This document shows, one piece after another, positions 6,974 to 16,490 of a DNA stretch of 64,000 bases; positions within the stretch are counted from its first letter, which is position 1, and each line of letters begins with the position of its first letter. Source of the DNA: Porphyrobacter sp. IPPAS B-1204 (GTDB lineage: Bacteria; Pseudomonadota; Alphaproteobacteria; Sphingomonadales; Sphingomonadaceae). A program made the position numbers and the translations under genes. The stretch spans positions 992,001-1,056,000 of the forward strand of contig RHGM01000003.1 of NCBI GenBank assembly GCA_003724185.1, in the 5' to 3' direction. Below the pieces are notes generated by a model. That model made no database searches. It was not told the origin of the DNA and was given only the letters and a program-made list of their open reading frames with translations.

Positions 6974-7999
6974 GTGAGCCAGTTGTCGTCATCGATGGGC
7001 CTGACCCCCGGCACAATCCGCGCCGGTTTTGAAAACGCCGCGCGCACCCATGCCGCTGCTCGTGACGGCCACACGCTGCCCGCAGCGCGCCAGATCGCCG
7101 CGCCCGGCACCCCGGTCGAAGCCGCGATTGCCCAGGCTGCGCAGGCGACCAACGTCGATTTCAACTACCTCCTCGCGCAGGCCGAGGTCGAATCCGCCAT
7201 GAACCCCAACGCCCGCGCCGCGACATCGAGCGCGACAGGGCTCTACCAATTCATCGACAGCACCTGGCTTGATACGATGAAGAAGCACGGCCCCCGCTTT
7301 GGCCTTGGCGCGGTGGCGGACCAGATCGGCATGACCGCTTCGGGCAGCGCCTATGTCGCCGACAGCGGGCAGCGCGAGGCGATCCTTGGCCTGCGCAGCG
7401 ATCCGCGCATCGCCAGCCTGATGGCGGCAGCGCTGGCCGAGGACAACCGCACGCATCTGATGCCGATCCTTGGCCGCCAGCCCGATCATGCCGAGCTGTA
7501 TCTCGCGCATTTCCTCGGCGCAGGCGGCGCGGGCCGGTTCCTGAGCGAATTGCAGGCCGATCCCTCGCAGAGCGCCCCCGCCCTGTTCGCCCGCCCAGCA
7601 GCCGCCAATCGCGGGATTTTCTACGCCTCGGACGGAAGCCCCCGCTCGCTCGCACAGGTCATGGATGTGATCGGCGGCAAGATGGACCGCGCGCTCGCCC
7701 GCGCCAGTGACGGCAAGGCAGCGCGCTTTGCCCGCGCCGATTATGGCGCCGGTTTCAGCCCTGCTTTCAGCAACGCGGGCGGCTTCACCCCCGCGCCTTA
7801 CCTGATCGCGGACGAGGACGTGTTCGGCCCCGGCATGCCGCCCGCGCTGACGCAGGCATCGCTGCCCGCCCCCGCCATGCGCCCGCCACAGCGCCCGCCC
7901 ATGTCGCAGGTGCTGGGCGCCACCTTCGGCACCGATCCGGCCGCCGCGCCAAGACAGGTGCGCCGCGCCTATGACACGCTGAAGGCGCTGGGCCTGTGA
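6974..7999 (+). CDS. Lytic transglycosylase, probably flagellum-associated
   Basis: A 341-residue protein with an SLT (soluble lytic transglycosylase) domain in its N-terminal half: LLAQAEVESAMNPNARAATS contains the catalytic Glu of the ES motif (about residue 75), followed by SSATGLYQFIDSTWLDT. Such enzymes cut glycan strands so the rod can pass the wall. No signal peptide is obvious, so export may use the flagellar route, as for FlgJ. The C-terminal third (about 230-341) is Pro/Ala rich and unassigned. The GTG start follows a sigma-54 promoter, and its stop overlaps the flhA start (TGATG). Since the alphaproteobacterial FlgJ often lacks a muramidase domain, this gene may supply it. Confidence 0.85.
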   Translation: MSQLSSSMGLTPGTIRAGFENAARTHAAARDGHTLPAARQIAAPGTPVEAAIAQAAQATNVDFNYLLAQAEVESAMNPNARAATSSATGLYQFIDSTWLDTMKKHGPRFGLGAVADQIGMTASGSAYVADSGQREAILGLRSDPRIASLMAAALAEDNRTHLMPILGRQPDHAELYLAHFLGAGGAGRFLSELQADPSQSAPALFARPAAANRGIFYASDGSPRSLAQVMDVIGGKMDRALARASDGKAARFARADYGAGFSPAFSNAGGFTPAPYLIADEDVFGPGMPPALTQASLPAPAMRPPQRPPMSQVLGATFGTDPAAAPRQVRRAYDTLKALGL

Positions 8000-10110
8000 T
8001 GACCGCCGCTCCCCTGCCCTCCCGCGCCGCACGCTTCGGCACAGCCTCTGCCGCGCTGACCCTGCCGATTGGCATCTTTGCGCTGCTGGCGCTGATGGTG
8101 CTGCCGATCCCGGCGCTGCTGCTCGACATCTTCTTCGTGCTCAACATCGCCATTTCCATCGCGGTGCTGATGGTCGCGCTGAACGCCCGGCGCCCGCTCG
8201 ATTTCTCCAGCTTTCCCTCGGTCCTTCTGTTCGCAACCCTGCTGCGGCTCGCATTGAACGTCGCCTCGACCCGCGTGGTACTGGTCAACGGACATGAAGG
8301 CGGCGCGGCGGCGGGCGAGGTGATCGAAAGCTTTGCCGCGTTCCTCGTCGGCGGCAATTTCGCGGTCGGCCTGTTCGTGTTTGCGATCCTCATGATCATC
8401 AACATGATTGTCATCACCAAGGGCGCAGGCCGCGTGTCGGAAGTCTCCGCCCGCTTCGTGCTCGATGCCCTGCCCGGCAAGCAGATGGCGATTGACGCGG
8501 ACATCGCCGCTGGCCTCGTCACCGCTGACGAAGCACGCGAACGCCGCCGCGAGGTCAGCGTCGAGGCGGATTTCTACGGCTCGATGGATGGCGCGTCCAA
8601 GTTCGTGAAAGGCGATGCGGTCGCCGCGCTGCTGATCCTGGGCGTGAACATCATCGGCGGGCTGGCCGTCGGCATGGTGAGCCACGGCCTCAGCGCTGCC
8701 GAAGCGGGCGAGGTTTACGTGACGCTGGCGGTCGGCGATGCGCTGGTGGCGCAGGTGCCGTCACTGCTGCTCTCCATCGCCGCTGCCGCCATCGTCACCC
8801 GCGTATCGGACACCCGCGATCTGTCCGGCCAGATCGGCGGCCAGTTCGCCGATCCCCGCGGGTGGCTGCCGGTGGCGCTGATCCTTGGCGCTGTGGGTCT
8901 GGTGCCTGCCATGCCGCAAATGTTCTTTCTGCCCGGCGCCGCCATTGCCGCGGCGATCTGGTGGCAATTGAAGCGCCGGGCCGCCGCCCCTTCGCCGGTT
9001 GTCGAGGTGGCTGACGAGGTCGCCCCCGATCATATCGCGCTGGCAGACGTGGCAGACAGCACGCTGGTCACGATCGAGCTGGGTTACGGCCTCGTCGGGC
9101 TAGTCGATGCGGCACAGGGCGCGCCGCTCATCACCCGCATCACCGGCATCCGCAAGCAGCTGTCCCGCGATCTCGGCTTCGTGCTGCCGCAGTTCCGCAT
9201 CCGGGATTCGCTCGACATGGCAGCGCAGGATTACGCCGTGCTGATGGGCGGGGTCAGCATCGCACGCGGCAATGTTCGCCCGGGCAAGCTGCTCGCCATC
9301 GACGCGGGCGATGTTCGCCCCGGCCACGGACTGACGGGCGAGCCGACCCGCGATCCCAGCTTCGATTGCCCCGCCTTGTGGATCGCCCCTTCGGCCCGCG
9401 ATCATGCCGTGGCGGAAGGCTTTCTCGTGGTCGATCCCGCCTCGGTCATCGCCACCCACGCCAATCAAGCCTTGCTGGCCGAAGCGCACCAACTGCTCGG
9501 CCCGGATGAAGTGCGCGAATGGGTCGATGGCCTCAAGTCCCGCGCGCCCGCGCTGGTCGAGGCGGTGACGCCCGATCCGCTGCCGCTCGCCGCACTGACC
9601 CGCACTCTGCGCGCATTGATGGCTGATGGCATCGGTCTTGCCCACCCCCAACCACTGTTCACCGCGCTGGCGCTGGCCTTGCAGAAGACCGCCGATTTCG
9701 ACGCGGTGATCGACGCCGTGCGGGCTGATATGGCGGCGCGGCTTGTTGCCCGCATTGCCGCGCCGGGTGAGCCGCTCAAGGTCGTCACCCTCGATGCGGG
9801 CCTCGAAAGCGCGATCCTCGGCGGGATGATTGACCCTGCCACCGGCCAGCCGCTGATCGAGCCTGATTGCGGCAGCATGATCGTTCGCGAGACGGGCCGT
9901 ATCGCCGATGCGCAAGGCGGCGCCATCGCCCTGATCGTCCAGCCGCCCGCCCGCCGTGCGCTCGCGGCGCTGCTCAAGGCCCGCAGCCCGCGCTGTCTGG
10001 TGCTCTCCATCGCCGAACTGCCAGCCACCCAGCCGATTGCCGTGGTCGGTGTGATCGGTGCCGCTGACGAGGGGCCCATGCTTTCCCCGCCGCAGGAGAT
10101 CGCCGCATGA
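7999..10110 (+). CDS. flhA: Flagellar export gate protein FlhA
   Basis: The 703-residue inner-membrane ring protein of the flagellar type III export gate. The N-terminal half has about eight hydrophobic segments (from about residues 18 to 320), separated by the FHIPEP-family cytoplasmic loop: VLDALPGKQMAIDADIAAGL, EARERRREVSVEADFYGSMD, GASKFVKGDA (about residues 152-212). The C-terminal half is the soluble docking platform. Length fits the family (about 690-700). The ATG overlaps the stop of the upstream gene, and the end overlaps fliA by 4 nt. FlhA, not a virulence SctV homologue, is clear from context. Confidence 0.96.
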   Translation: MTAAPLPSRAARFGTASAALTLPIGIFALLALMVLPIPALLLDIFFVLNIAISIAVLMVALNARRPLDFSSFPSVLLFATLLRLALNVASTRVVLVNGHEGGAAAGEVIESFAAFLVGGNFAVGLFVFAILMIINMIVITKGAGRVSEVSARFVLDALPGKQMAIDADIAAGLVTADEARERRREVSVEADFYGSMDGASKFVKGDAVAALLILGVNIIGGLAVGMVSHGLSAAEAGEVYVTLAVGDALVAQVPSLLLSIAAAAIVTRVSDTRDLSGQIGGQFADPRGWLPVALILGAVGLVPAMPQMFFLPGAAIAAAIWWQLKRRAAAPSPVVEVADEVAPDHIALADVADSTLVTIELGYGLVGLVDAAQGAPLITRITGIRKQLSRDLGFVLPQFRIRDSLDMAAQDYAVLMGGVSIARGNVRPGKLLAIDAGDVRPGHGLTGEPTRDPSFDCPALWIAPSARDHAVAEGFLVVDPASVIATHANQALLAEAHQLLGPDEVREWVDGLKSRAPALVEAVTPDPLPLAALTRTLRALMADGIGLAHPQPLFTALALALQKTADFDAVIDAVRADMAARLVARIAAPGEPLKVVTLDAGLESAILGGMIDPATGQPLIEPDCGSMIVRETGRIADAQGGAIALIVQPPARRALAALLKARSPRCLVLSIAELPATQPIAVVGVIGAADEGPMLSPPQEIAA

Positions 10111-10829
10111 AGCACGATCATCTCGCCTTTGCACAAAGCCAGCCTTACGCCCCGTCCCGGGCCGAGGTCGAAGACCGCGTGCGCCGCTTTCTGCCGCTCG
10201 TCCGCCGCACCGCGTGGCACATCAATGGTCGCGGGAGGGAAGGGCTTGAGATCGAGGATCTGGTGCAGGCCGGCATCCTCGCGCTGACCGAATGTGCGCA
10301 GCGCCACGCCGGCCCGACCGAGGACGGGTTCGCCGCCTATGCCAAGATCCGCGTGCGCGGGGCTATGCTGGATGAAGTGCGCCGCATCGCCCATGACAGC
10401 CGCACCGCCCGCGCCAAACGCTCAGGCTACGAACGCACATTGTCCGCCCTGCGCGGATCGCTGGGCCGCGAACCCAGCCGCGCCGAACTCGCCCGGGCGA
10501 TGGAGGTCAGCGATGCCGAACTTCTCGCCATCGAGGCATCGGGCGTGAAGCTCACCCCGATCGACGATGCCTATGACGAAACCAGCCTCGCTTTCGCCAG
10601 CGACGATCCCGATCCCTTCGAGGCGCTGTGCGCCGCCGAGGATCGCGACCGGTTGCTGCAAGCGATGATCGAACTGCCCGACCGGCTGAAACTGGTGCTG
10701 CAACTGTTCTTCGTCGAGGAATTGAACCTCACCGAAATCGCCGCCGTACTGGAAGTCAGCGTCCCGCGCGTCCACCAGCTGCGCGCCAAGGCCCTGAAAG
10801 ACCTGCGGGCACTGCTAGAGCGGTCCTAG
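10107..10829 (+). CDS. fliA: RNA polymerase sigma-28 factor FliA
   Basis: A 240-residue flagellar sigma factor that directs late-class genes such as flagellin and is inhibited by FlgM. Region 2 is seen in LVRRTAWHINGRGREGLEIE and DLVQAGILALTECAQR (about residues 32-70), and region 4 helix-turn-helix in NLTEIAAVLEVSVPRVHQLR (about 207-226). The ATG lies within the flhA stop (ATGA), so flhA and fliA are translationally coupled. No flhF or flhG gene lies between flhA and fliA, unlike many polar-flagellated bacteria. Confidence 0.94.
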   Translation: MKHDHLAFAQSQPYAPSRAEVEDRVRRFLPLVRRTAWHINGRGREGLEIEDLVQAGILALTECAQRHAGPTEDGFAAYAKIRVRGAMLDEVRRIAHDSRTARAKRSGYERTLSALRGSLGREPSRAELARAMEVSDAELLAIEASGVKLTPIDDAYDETSLAFASDDPDPFEALCAAEDRDRLLQAMIELPDRLKLVLQLFFVEELNLTEIAAVLEVSVPRVHQLRAKALKDLRALLERS

Positions 10830-10831
10830 GG

Positions 10832-10902
10832 CCTCAAGCAGCGAAGAGATAGGCCCGCAAACACGGCTTCAAGCATCGAAGCGGTAGGCCGGCTAAAAAC
10901 AC
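10832..10902. repeat. Imperfect tandem duplication between fliA and the convergent DUF3857 gene
   Basis: Two copies of a unit of about 33-36 nt: 10832-10864 starts CCTCAAGCAGCGAAG and 10867-10902 starts CTTCAAGCATCGAAG. Both continue with a TAGGCC core and end in an A-rich AACAC. About three quarters of aligned positions agree. The second copy runs up to the stop codon of the convergent gene. No T-run or stable terminator stem is apparent. Confidence 0.6.
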
Positions 10903-13686
10903 CTAGAAGCTCAGCCCGAACGCCTTGTAGGTCGCCGCCAGCGAAGGCCGCATCTTCAGCGCCAGCGCGATGTCGTCCTTGCCGCTCTTGTCGCCCATTT
11001 CGCGCAGGATGATCCCGCGCAGCAGGCGGGATTCGACCTGATAGGGTTCGGCCAGCAAGGCCGCGTCGATATCCGCCTTGGCCGCCGCCAGATTGCCGAG
11101 CCGGAAATGCGCCAACGCCCGGCTGTCGAGCGCGGTGGCGGCGTTTTCGCTTTTCTCGATCGCCTTGGTGCAGGTTGCCATCCGGGTATCGTCCATCTTC
11201 GACCAGATCGCCGCCTGCCAGCACAGGGTGTTGAGCAGCGCGCCATCGGTGGGACGCTGGGCGATCATGCCGTCCAGCAGATCGAGCCCTTCCTCCGCTG
11301 CGCCCTGCCAGCCGAGAGCAGTGGCCATGACCTCAGCCCCGGCGCCGCGTTCCTTGGTCAGCGCTTCGAAATCCTCCGCCAGCGCAACCCCTTCCTCAGC
11401 CCGGCCAAGCAGGGCGAGCACTTCGATCTGTTCGCTATAGGTCGAACCATCGGGTTGCAGCGCCTCGACCTCCATCAGATCGGCGAGCGCACCGTCCAGA
11501 TCGCCCAGCTCGCGCCGCAGCCCGGCGCGCGCATAATAGAGATCGCGCGAATCCTCGATGGCCATCGCCGCCTCGACATCTTCAAGCGCGCCCTGGTGAT
11601 CGTAAATCCCGATGCGGAACGAGGCGCGGTTGATCAGCGGCCACGGATCATCCGGCTCGGCCTCGGCGATGCCCTTGGCAAACAGCGCTTCGAGCCCGGA
11701 CAGGCGGGCGCGGTCTTTCCCGAAATATTGCCACAGCTCGCGCACCTCGCCTGCAGACCGCAGCGCGGGCAATTGCCGGTCAAACCGGTTGAGTTCGCGC
11801 CGCGCCGCGCCAATGGCATCGGCAGCGAGTTCTTCGTCCAGCGTGCGCATCGATTGCGCGATGGTCAGCTTGCGGCCGTCCAGCTTGGCGCTGGAGGACA
11901 GTTCTACCCCGCCGATGGTGGCGGACATCGGCGCGGCGCTGCCCTCGAAGGTCACGCCGGTATCATCCTCTGGCAGCAGCACATCGGCGGTGCTGGTGAA
12001 ATAGACCGGGCCGCCCAGTTGCAGAGGGATCGCGCGCCACGCGCTGCGGGCGCGGTCGGCATCGAAGCCGACATTGCGCGCCGCCTGCGCGGGCGGTTCA
12101 AAACGGTAGGCGGTGCCATCACGCGTCCACGCGCTCGACTGGATGCCGCGCGCGGTGAGCACGGCAAGGCCGGATTCCGCATCGTAACGCACCGTATGGT
12201 CCACCACCTGCGCATCGCCGATCACCTCGGTGACGGCGGTGGCGACGGCATTTTCGCGCATTTCGTCGCTGCCCTGATCGGCCATTGTGCGCCAGCCTGC
12301 GCCCACGGTGCCGCGATATTCGATGGTCACGTCGAATATGGCTGGCACGCGCAGGCCAGCACGCTGATCCAGCGTCAGCTTCACCACACGGTCAGGGGTG
12401 GTCTGCAAGCGCGTGTCGAGCGGCATCAGCTCCGCACCCTCGTCACGCAGCGGCAGACCGTGGAAGAAGCGCGGCACTTCGTCGATGGTGTCGGCGCGCA
12501 CACCGGATGTGGTGCCATCGAGCCAGTAGTTCTTGCCATCAATCACTGCGCGCACGATCACGTGATCGAAATTGCCCGGCATCGGCGCCAGCAGCGGCAG
12601 CGCGTCCCCGCCCTGGCTGCGCACCAGCACGGCCTCGGCCTCGACCCCCAATTCGCGCAGCATGGTCAGCAGCAGCAGGGTCTTGGCCTTGCAATCGCCG
12701 AAGCGCTTTTCCCACGTTTCTTCGGGCGATTGCGGGATGTAATTGCCCCCCGCCATGCCGTTCATCAGGTAACTGACATCGTCCTGCACCAGCCTGAGCG
12801 CCAGCGCGGCGCGCGTCAGGGGGTCAGTGCTCGCCTTGGCAATCCCGGCGATGCGCCCCGCCAGATCGCCGCCGGGCGTCACCTTGCCTGCGGTGCCGTA
12901 ATGCTCGGCATGATTGCGCGAAACCGCCGGCCAATCGGCATAGGTCGACACCTGCAAAAGCTCGCCGATCCGGAAGCGCGAGGGCGCGTCTTCGGGCATG
13001 GGGTCAGCCTCGGCCACCGGCAGATCGGCCGACCAGGTCAGGAACCCGTCCTTTGCCGCGGGTTCCGCCACTGCCGCCTTGCCAAGGCGGAGGCGGCTAA
13101 CGGGCATCGCTTCGGGCCAGGACACCGCGATGCGCCCCTGCTGAAGCGGGAAGGGCTTGGCAATCAGCCCGCCCTGCCACTGCACATTGTCGCCCATCGC
13201 CTGATCGCTGGTGGTGGTGGAATAGGCCAGCCGCAGCACATCGCCCAGCTTCGCGCCCTGCACCGCCAGCGTCGCGGTCAGCTCGCCATCGACCAGCCGC
13301 TTTTCCAGACCGGTTTCGCGCCGCAGCACTTCGAACTTCGCGCCGCCCTTCAGCACATCGATCACTTCACCGCCGCGGATGAGTTCGACCCGGTGGACGA
13401 TGAGATCGCCCTTGTCCGGCATCCAGCTGGCCGTGAGCGTGCCGAAGCGGGTCAGCGCCTCGGGCGAATCGAGCGCCACAGCGGTGTCGATATAGGTCCA
13501 CAGCCGCCCTGTCTCGATCCGCGCCTGCTGGTCCAGCAGCATGATGATGGCGTTGGAGCTGGCGGGCTTGGGTTCGACCGTGGCGACCTCGATCCAGCCG
13601 GGCGCCGTGTCATACAGCACCGTCTCACCCGCATGGGCCACCACGCTGGCAGTTCCGGCAAGCAAGGCGGCGGCGAGATAGCGCAT
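10903..13686 (-). CDS. Exported DUF3857 / transglutaminase-like / TPR protein
   Basis: A 927-residue protein with a signal peptide (MRYLAAALLAGTASVVAHA). An N-terminal DUF3857 region (about 45-240) is followed by a transglutaminase-like fold (about 270-400) with the catalytic-type Cys in KRFGDCKAKTLLLLTML, His in NFDHVIVRA and Asp in NYWLDGTTSG. The last 300 residues are helical TPR-type repeats (for example NRASFRIGIYDHQGALEDVE). This architecture is common in Bacteroidetes and sphingomonads, and its substrate is unknown. The ATG at 13686, with AGGGGA upstream, is preferred to a TTG 21 nt earlier. A huge antisense frame across this gene is a high-GC artefact. Confidence 0.85.
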   Translation of the reverse strand: MRYLAAALLAGTASVVAHAGETVLYDTAPGWIEVATVEPKPASSNAIIMLLDQQARIETGRLWTYIDTAVALDSPEALTRFGTLTASWMPDKGDLIVHRVELIRGGEVIDVLKGGAKFEVLRRETGLEKRLVDGELTATLAVQGAKLGDVLRLAYSTTTSDQAMGDNVQWQGGLIAKPFPLQQGRIAVSWPEAMPVSRLRLGKAAVAEPAAKDGFLTWSADLPVAEADPMPEDAPSRFRIGELLQVSTYADWPAVSRNHAEHYGTAGKVTPGGDLAGRIAGIAKASTDPLTRAALALRLVQDDVSYLMNGMAGGNYIPQSPEETWEKRFGDCKAKTLLLLTMLRELGVEAEAVLVRSQGGDALPLLAPMPGNFDHVIVRAVIDGKNYWLDGTTSGVRADTIDEVPRFFHGLPLRDEGAELMPLDTRLQTTPDRVVKLTLDQRAGLRVPAIFDVTIEYRGTVGAGWRTMADQGSDEMRENAVATAVTEVIGDAQVVDHTVRYDAESGLAVLTARGIQSSAWTRDGTAYRFEPPAQAARNVGFDADRARSAWRAIPLQLGGPVYFTSTADVLLPEDDTGVTFEGSAAPMSATIGGVELSSSAKLDGRKLTIAQSMRTLDEELAADAIGAARRELNRFDRQLPALRSAGEVRELWQYFGKDRARLSGLEALFAKGIAEAEPDDPWPLINRASFRIGIYDHQGALEDVEAAMAIEDSRDLYYARAGLRRELGDLDGALADLMEVEALQPDGSTYSEQIEVLALLGRAEEGVALAEDFEALTKERGAGAEVMATALGWQGAAEEGLDLLDGMIAQRPTDGALLNTLCWQAAIWSKMDDTRMATCTKAIEKSENAATALDSRALAHFRLGNLAAAKADIDAALLAEPYQVESRLLRGIILREMGDKSGKDDIALALKMRPSLAATYKAFGLSF

Positions 13687-13804
13687 CAAAAGGTCCCCTG
13701 TTTTCAATCACGGAGACTAGCGGGGCCGATGGAAATTGCTAGGGCCAGAAACGGCAAAGGTCGATTACGGCACAGTTGTCGCGGGGAGGCTTCGGGGGCA
13801 GGCG

Positions 13805-14779
13805 ATGCTGCGCACCATCACCAACAATTTTGCTGCTTTGACCGTGGCGGGCGTGGCGGGCGCGTGGCTGTTCCCACCTGCCTTCACCTGGATGACCGAC
13901 GGCAGCATCCGCATTGCGGGCCAGCCGCTGCTGAGCATTGCGCTCGGAACCATCATGCTGGCGATGGGGCTGACTCTGCGGCTCGACGATTACCGCGGAC
14001 TTGCCGCCGCCCCGCGCGCGCTGATGGCAGGCGTAGCGCTGCAGTTTGCGGTGATGCCGCTGGCGGGATTTGCCATCGCGCGGGGGTTGGCGCTGGAGCC
14101 GGGGCTGGCGGTGGGCCTGATCCTTGTGGCCTGCTGTCCGGGGGGCACGGCATCGAACATCGTCGCCTATATCGCGCGGGGGAACGTGGCGCTGTCGGTG
14201 GCGATGACGATGGCATCGACGCTGGCCGCCGTGGTGCTGACCCCGCTGCTGACGGGGTGGCTGGCGGGGGCCTATGTCGAGATCGACCGCTGGAACCTGC
14301 TGGCCAACATGGTGAGCATCGTGCTGCTGCCGGTGGTGCTGGGAACGCTGCTCAACACCCTGTTCCCGCGCGCGGCCGAACGGGTGAACGCCGTGCTGCC
14401 GCTGGTCGCGATTGTGCTGGTGATTTTGATCGTCGGCGGGATCGTCGGCGGGGCCAAGACGCAGATCGCGCAGCACGCGGGCGTGCTGCTGCTGGCCACC
14501 TTCCTGCTCCACGCCTGCGGTTTCGGGCTGGGTTACGCTTTGGCGCGGCTTTTGAAGCTGGGCGAGGTGGAGGCGCGGACGATCTCTATCGAGGTGGGGA
14601 TGCAGAACTCCGGCCTTGGCTCAGGCCTCGCCAAGACGCCTGCGTTTGCCGCGCAATTCGCCGACATCACGCAAGCCGCGCTCGCCCCGGTGCCTGCCGC
14701 GATTTCGGCGGTGTGGCACGTGGTGATCGGCAGCCTGCTGGCGGGGTGGTGGCGCCAAAGAGACGGGGGGCGGGGTTAG
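13805..14779 (+). CDS. Bile acid:sodium symporter (BASS) family transporter
   Basis: A 324-residue polytopic inner-membrane protein with about nine to ten hydrophobic segments. The family pattern is clear in LLSIALGTIMLAMGLTLRLD (about 40-59), in GLILVACCPGGTASNIVAYI (about 102-121), which holds the CPGG(T)xSN sodium-site motif, and in EVGMQNSGLGSGLAK near residue 265. Substrates of BASS proteins vary (bile acids, pantoate, pyruvate and others) and cannot be read here. The upstream extension of the frame lacks protein-like sequence, so the ATG at 13805 is chosen. It is divergent from the DUF3857 gene and overlaps the end of the next gene by 4 nt, tail to tail. Confidence 0.87.
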   Translation: MLRTITNNFAALTVAGVAGAWLFPPAFTWMTDGSIRIAGQPLLSIALGTIMLAMGLTLRLDDYRGLAAAPRALMAGVALQFAVMPLAGFAIARGLALEPGLAVGLILVACCPGGTASNIVAYIARGNVALSVAMTMASTLAAVVLTPLLTGWLAGAYVEIDRWNLLANMVSIVLLPVVLGTLLNTLFPRAAERVNAVLPLVAIVLVILIVGGIVGGAKTQIAQHAGVLLLATFLLHACGFGLGYALARLLKLGEVEARTISIEVGMQNSGLGSGLAKTPAFAAQFADITQAALAPVPAAISAVWHVVIGSLLAGWWRQRDGGRG

Positions 14780-15204
14780 TCTTCGGGCTTCCAATCGAAG
14801 GGCGATTCGCATTCCGGCCATGAAAGCGGCGTCATCTCAATAAGCTCGGCGACCTCGTAGCGGGAGTTCCACCCGCCCAAATGCCCTGACACGCCGAAAT
14901 GGCGCTGGCCCTTGAAGCGCAGCGCGAAGGCCCGGACCTTGTAGCAATCGGCATACCCGCCATCGCGGGCAAACAGCTTTTCAACGTCGATCGCATCACC
15001 CTCTTCGAGCCAGCCTGCATCGGCCGGATCGAAGTCACGCACCGTCGCCAATGTCGCGCCTTCGAAGAATTGCGATCCCTCGAACTCCAGAAGCCAGACG
15101 CCGGAAAATTCCCTCGTCTGGTCAGTGGGCTTGGCCGCCCACACCGCCCCGCCAATCGCAAGCGCGATCAGTGCGATGACCGCCCAGCTGCGGGCCTGGC
15201 TCAC
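14776..15204 (-). CDS. Small single-pass or exported protein of unknown function
   Basis: A 142-residue protein that I do not recognise. It starts at a GTG inside the stop codon of the acyl-CoA dehydrogenase (GTGA), so it is the last gene of that unit. Residues 6-24 (SWAVIALIALAIGGAVWAAK) form a hydrophobic N-terminal helix, either an uncleaved anchor or a signal sequence. The rest is acidic, with Trp and Cys residues (VWLLEFEGSQFFEGATLATV, and a C-terminal WPECESPFDWKPED). A conserved-looking Cys pair may form a disulfide outside the cytoplasm. No function is proposed. Confidence 0.68.
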   Translation of the reverse strand: MSQARSWAVIALIALAIGGAVWAAKPTDQTREFSGVWLLEFEGSQFFEGATLATVRDFDPADAGWLEEGDAIDVEKLFARDGGYADCYKVRAFALRFKGQRHFGVSGHLGGWNSRYEVAELIEMTPLSWPECESPFDWKPED

Positions 15205-16487
15205 CCGTACATTCCCCGCTTCGGCCCGAGATAGCCGAACAGGTAGGCCCCCACCTTGCGCATCTGGATCTCCTCGCTGCCCTCGGTGATCCGATACCGG
15301 CGGTGGTGGCGGTAGATGTGTTCGAACGGCTTGTGGCGCGAATAGCCGATGCCGCCGTGGACCTGCATCGCCCGGTCCGCCGCTTCGCAGACCAGCCGGT
15401 TCGCCCAGTAATTGCACATCGAGACCTTGTCCGAGATCGTGCGTTCGATCTGTTCGTGGGGCATGTTGTCCATCTCCCACGCGGTCTTGAAGATCAGCAA
15501 CCGCAGCATTTCCGCCTGCGTCGCCAGCTCCACCAGCGGGAACTGGATGGCCTGGTTGCGGGCCAGCTCCTCGCCGAAGGGCTTGCGTTCCCGCGCGTAT
15601 TTCACGCTTTCATCGATGCAATAGAGCGCCGCGCCGCAGCTGCTCGCCGCCTGCCGGATGCGGTTCTGGTGGACGAAGCTTTGCGCCAGCGCGAGGCCGC
15701 GCCCCTCGACGCCGAGGATTGCGCTATCGGGCACCCAGACGTTGGTGACGCTGAGGCGCGGGTGGTCGGTGGGCATGTTGAAGGTCCACATCCACTCCTC
15801 GATTTTGAGGCCTTCGGTGGGGTTGGGGACGAGGAAACAGGTGATCCCGCTCGCCTCCCCCGCGCTTCCGCCCGTGCGCGCGAACATCGCGCAGTGGGTG
15901 GCGACGTGCATGCCGGTGATCCACATCTTTGCGCCATCGATCCGCCAGCCGTCCACCCCGTCGCGGGTCTCGCGCACCGCGACGGTTTCCATGTGGGTGG
16001 CGTCCGATCCGTGGTCGGGTTCGGTGAGGCCAAAGGCGACGCGCCGGGTGCGCTCGAACCCGCCGAGGATGAACTCCTGCTTCTGCTCCTCGGTGCCCCA
16101 CTGGTCGAACATGGCGACGAAGGGGAAGTTGCCGACGATGGAGTGTTCGTTCTGTAAGTCGTTGTGGAGCCCCAAGCCTTGGCGCGCAAAATGCTCGCGG
16201 ATCACCGCCATCCAGAGGTTGCTGCCGTCCTTGCCGCCGTAACGCTTGGGGGTGGAGAAGCGCCAATGGCCTGCCTTGTCGGCGCGGCGGGTGGCTTCCT
16301 TGAGCAGTTCCTCCCACTCGTGCCGGGGCAGGCCGCCCGCCTCGAAGTCCGTGCGCGCATATTCGCGGCGGTGGTCGAAGAAGCGGATGTTGTCGTCCTG
16401 TTGCTCCAGCGGCTTGATCTCGGCGGCGATGAAGGCGTCGAGCTCGTCGAGATAGGCCTGAAGGTCAGCGGGGATGGCGAAGTCCAT
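15201..16487 (-). CDS. Acyl-CoA dehydrogenase family flavoprotein
   Basis: A 428-residue FAD enzyme of the acyl-CoA dehydrogenase superfamily, predicted to oxidise an acyl-CoA at C2-C3. Visible signatures are AFGLTEPDHGSDATHMET (FAD/substrate region, about 152-169), DGWRIDGAKMWITG, and the C-terminal VCEAADRAMQVHGGIGYSRH and RHHRRYRITEGSEEIQ. It lies 3 nt after a kinase-like gene and overlaps the small protein downstream. ACAD-plus-kinase pairing resembles mammalian ACAD10/11, in which an aminoglycoside-kinase-like domain is fused to the dehydrogenase. The specific substrate is unknown; a 4-hydroxyacyl-CoA route is one inference. Confidence 0.92.
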   Translation of the reverse strand: MDFAIPADLQAYLDELDAFIAAEIKPLEQQDDNIRFFDHRREYARTDFEAGGLPRHEWEELLKEATRRADKAGHWRFSTPKRYGGKDGSNLWMAVIREHFARQGLGLHNDLQNEHSIVGNFPFVAMFDQWGTEEQKQEFILGGFERTRRVAFGLTEPDHGSDATHMETVAVRETRDGVDGWRIDGAKMWITGMHVATHCAMFARTGGSAGEASGITCFLVPNPTEGLKIEEWMWTFNMPTDHPRLSVTNVWVPDSAILGVEGRGLALAQSFVHQNRIRQAASSCGAALYCIDESVKYARERKPFGEELARNQAIQFPLVELATQAEMLRLLIFKTAWEMDNMPHEQIERTISDKVSMCNYWANRLVCEAADRAMQVHGGIGYSRHKPFEHIYRHHRRYRITEGSEEIQMRKVGAYLFGYLGPKRGMYG

Positions 16488-16490
16488 GGG

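Noticed and set aside
11107-14823. A 1238-codon open frame on the plus strand
   Set aside because: It is antisense to the DUF3857 gene, has no ribosome site or domain and reads as Gln/His/Arg-rich low-complexity protein, as expected opposite a high-GC gene.
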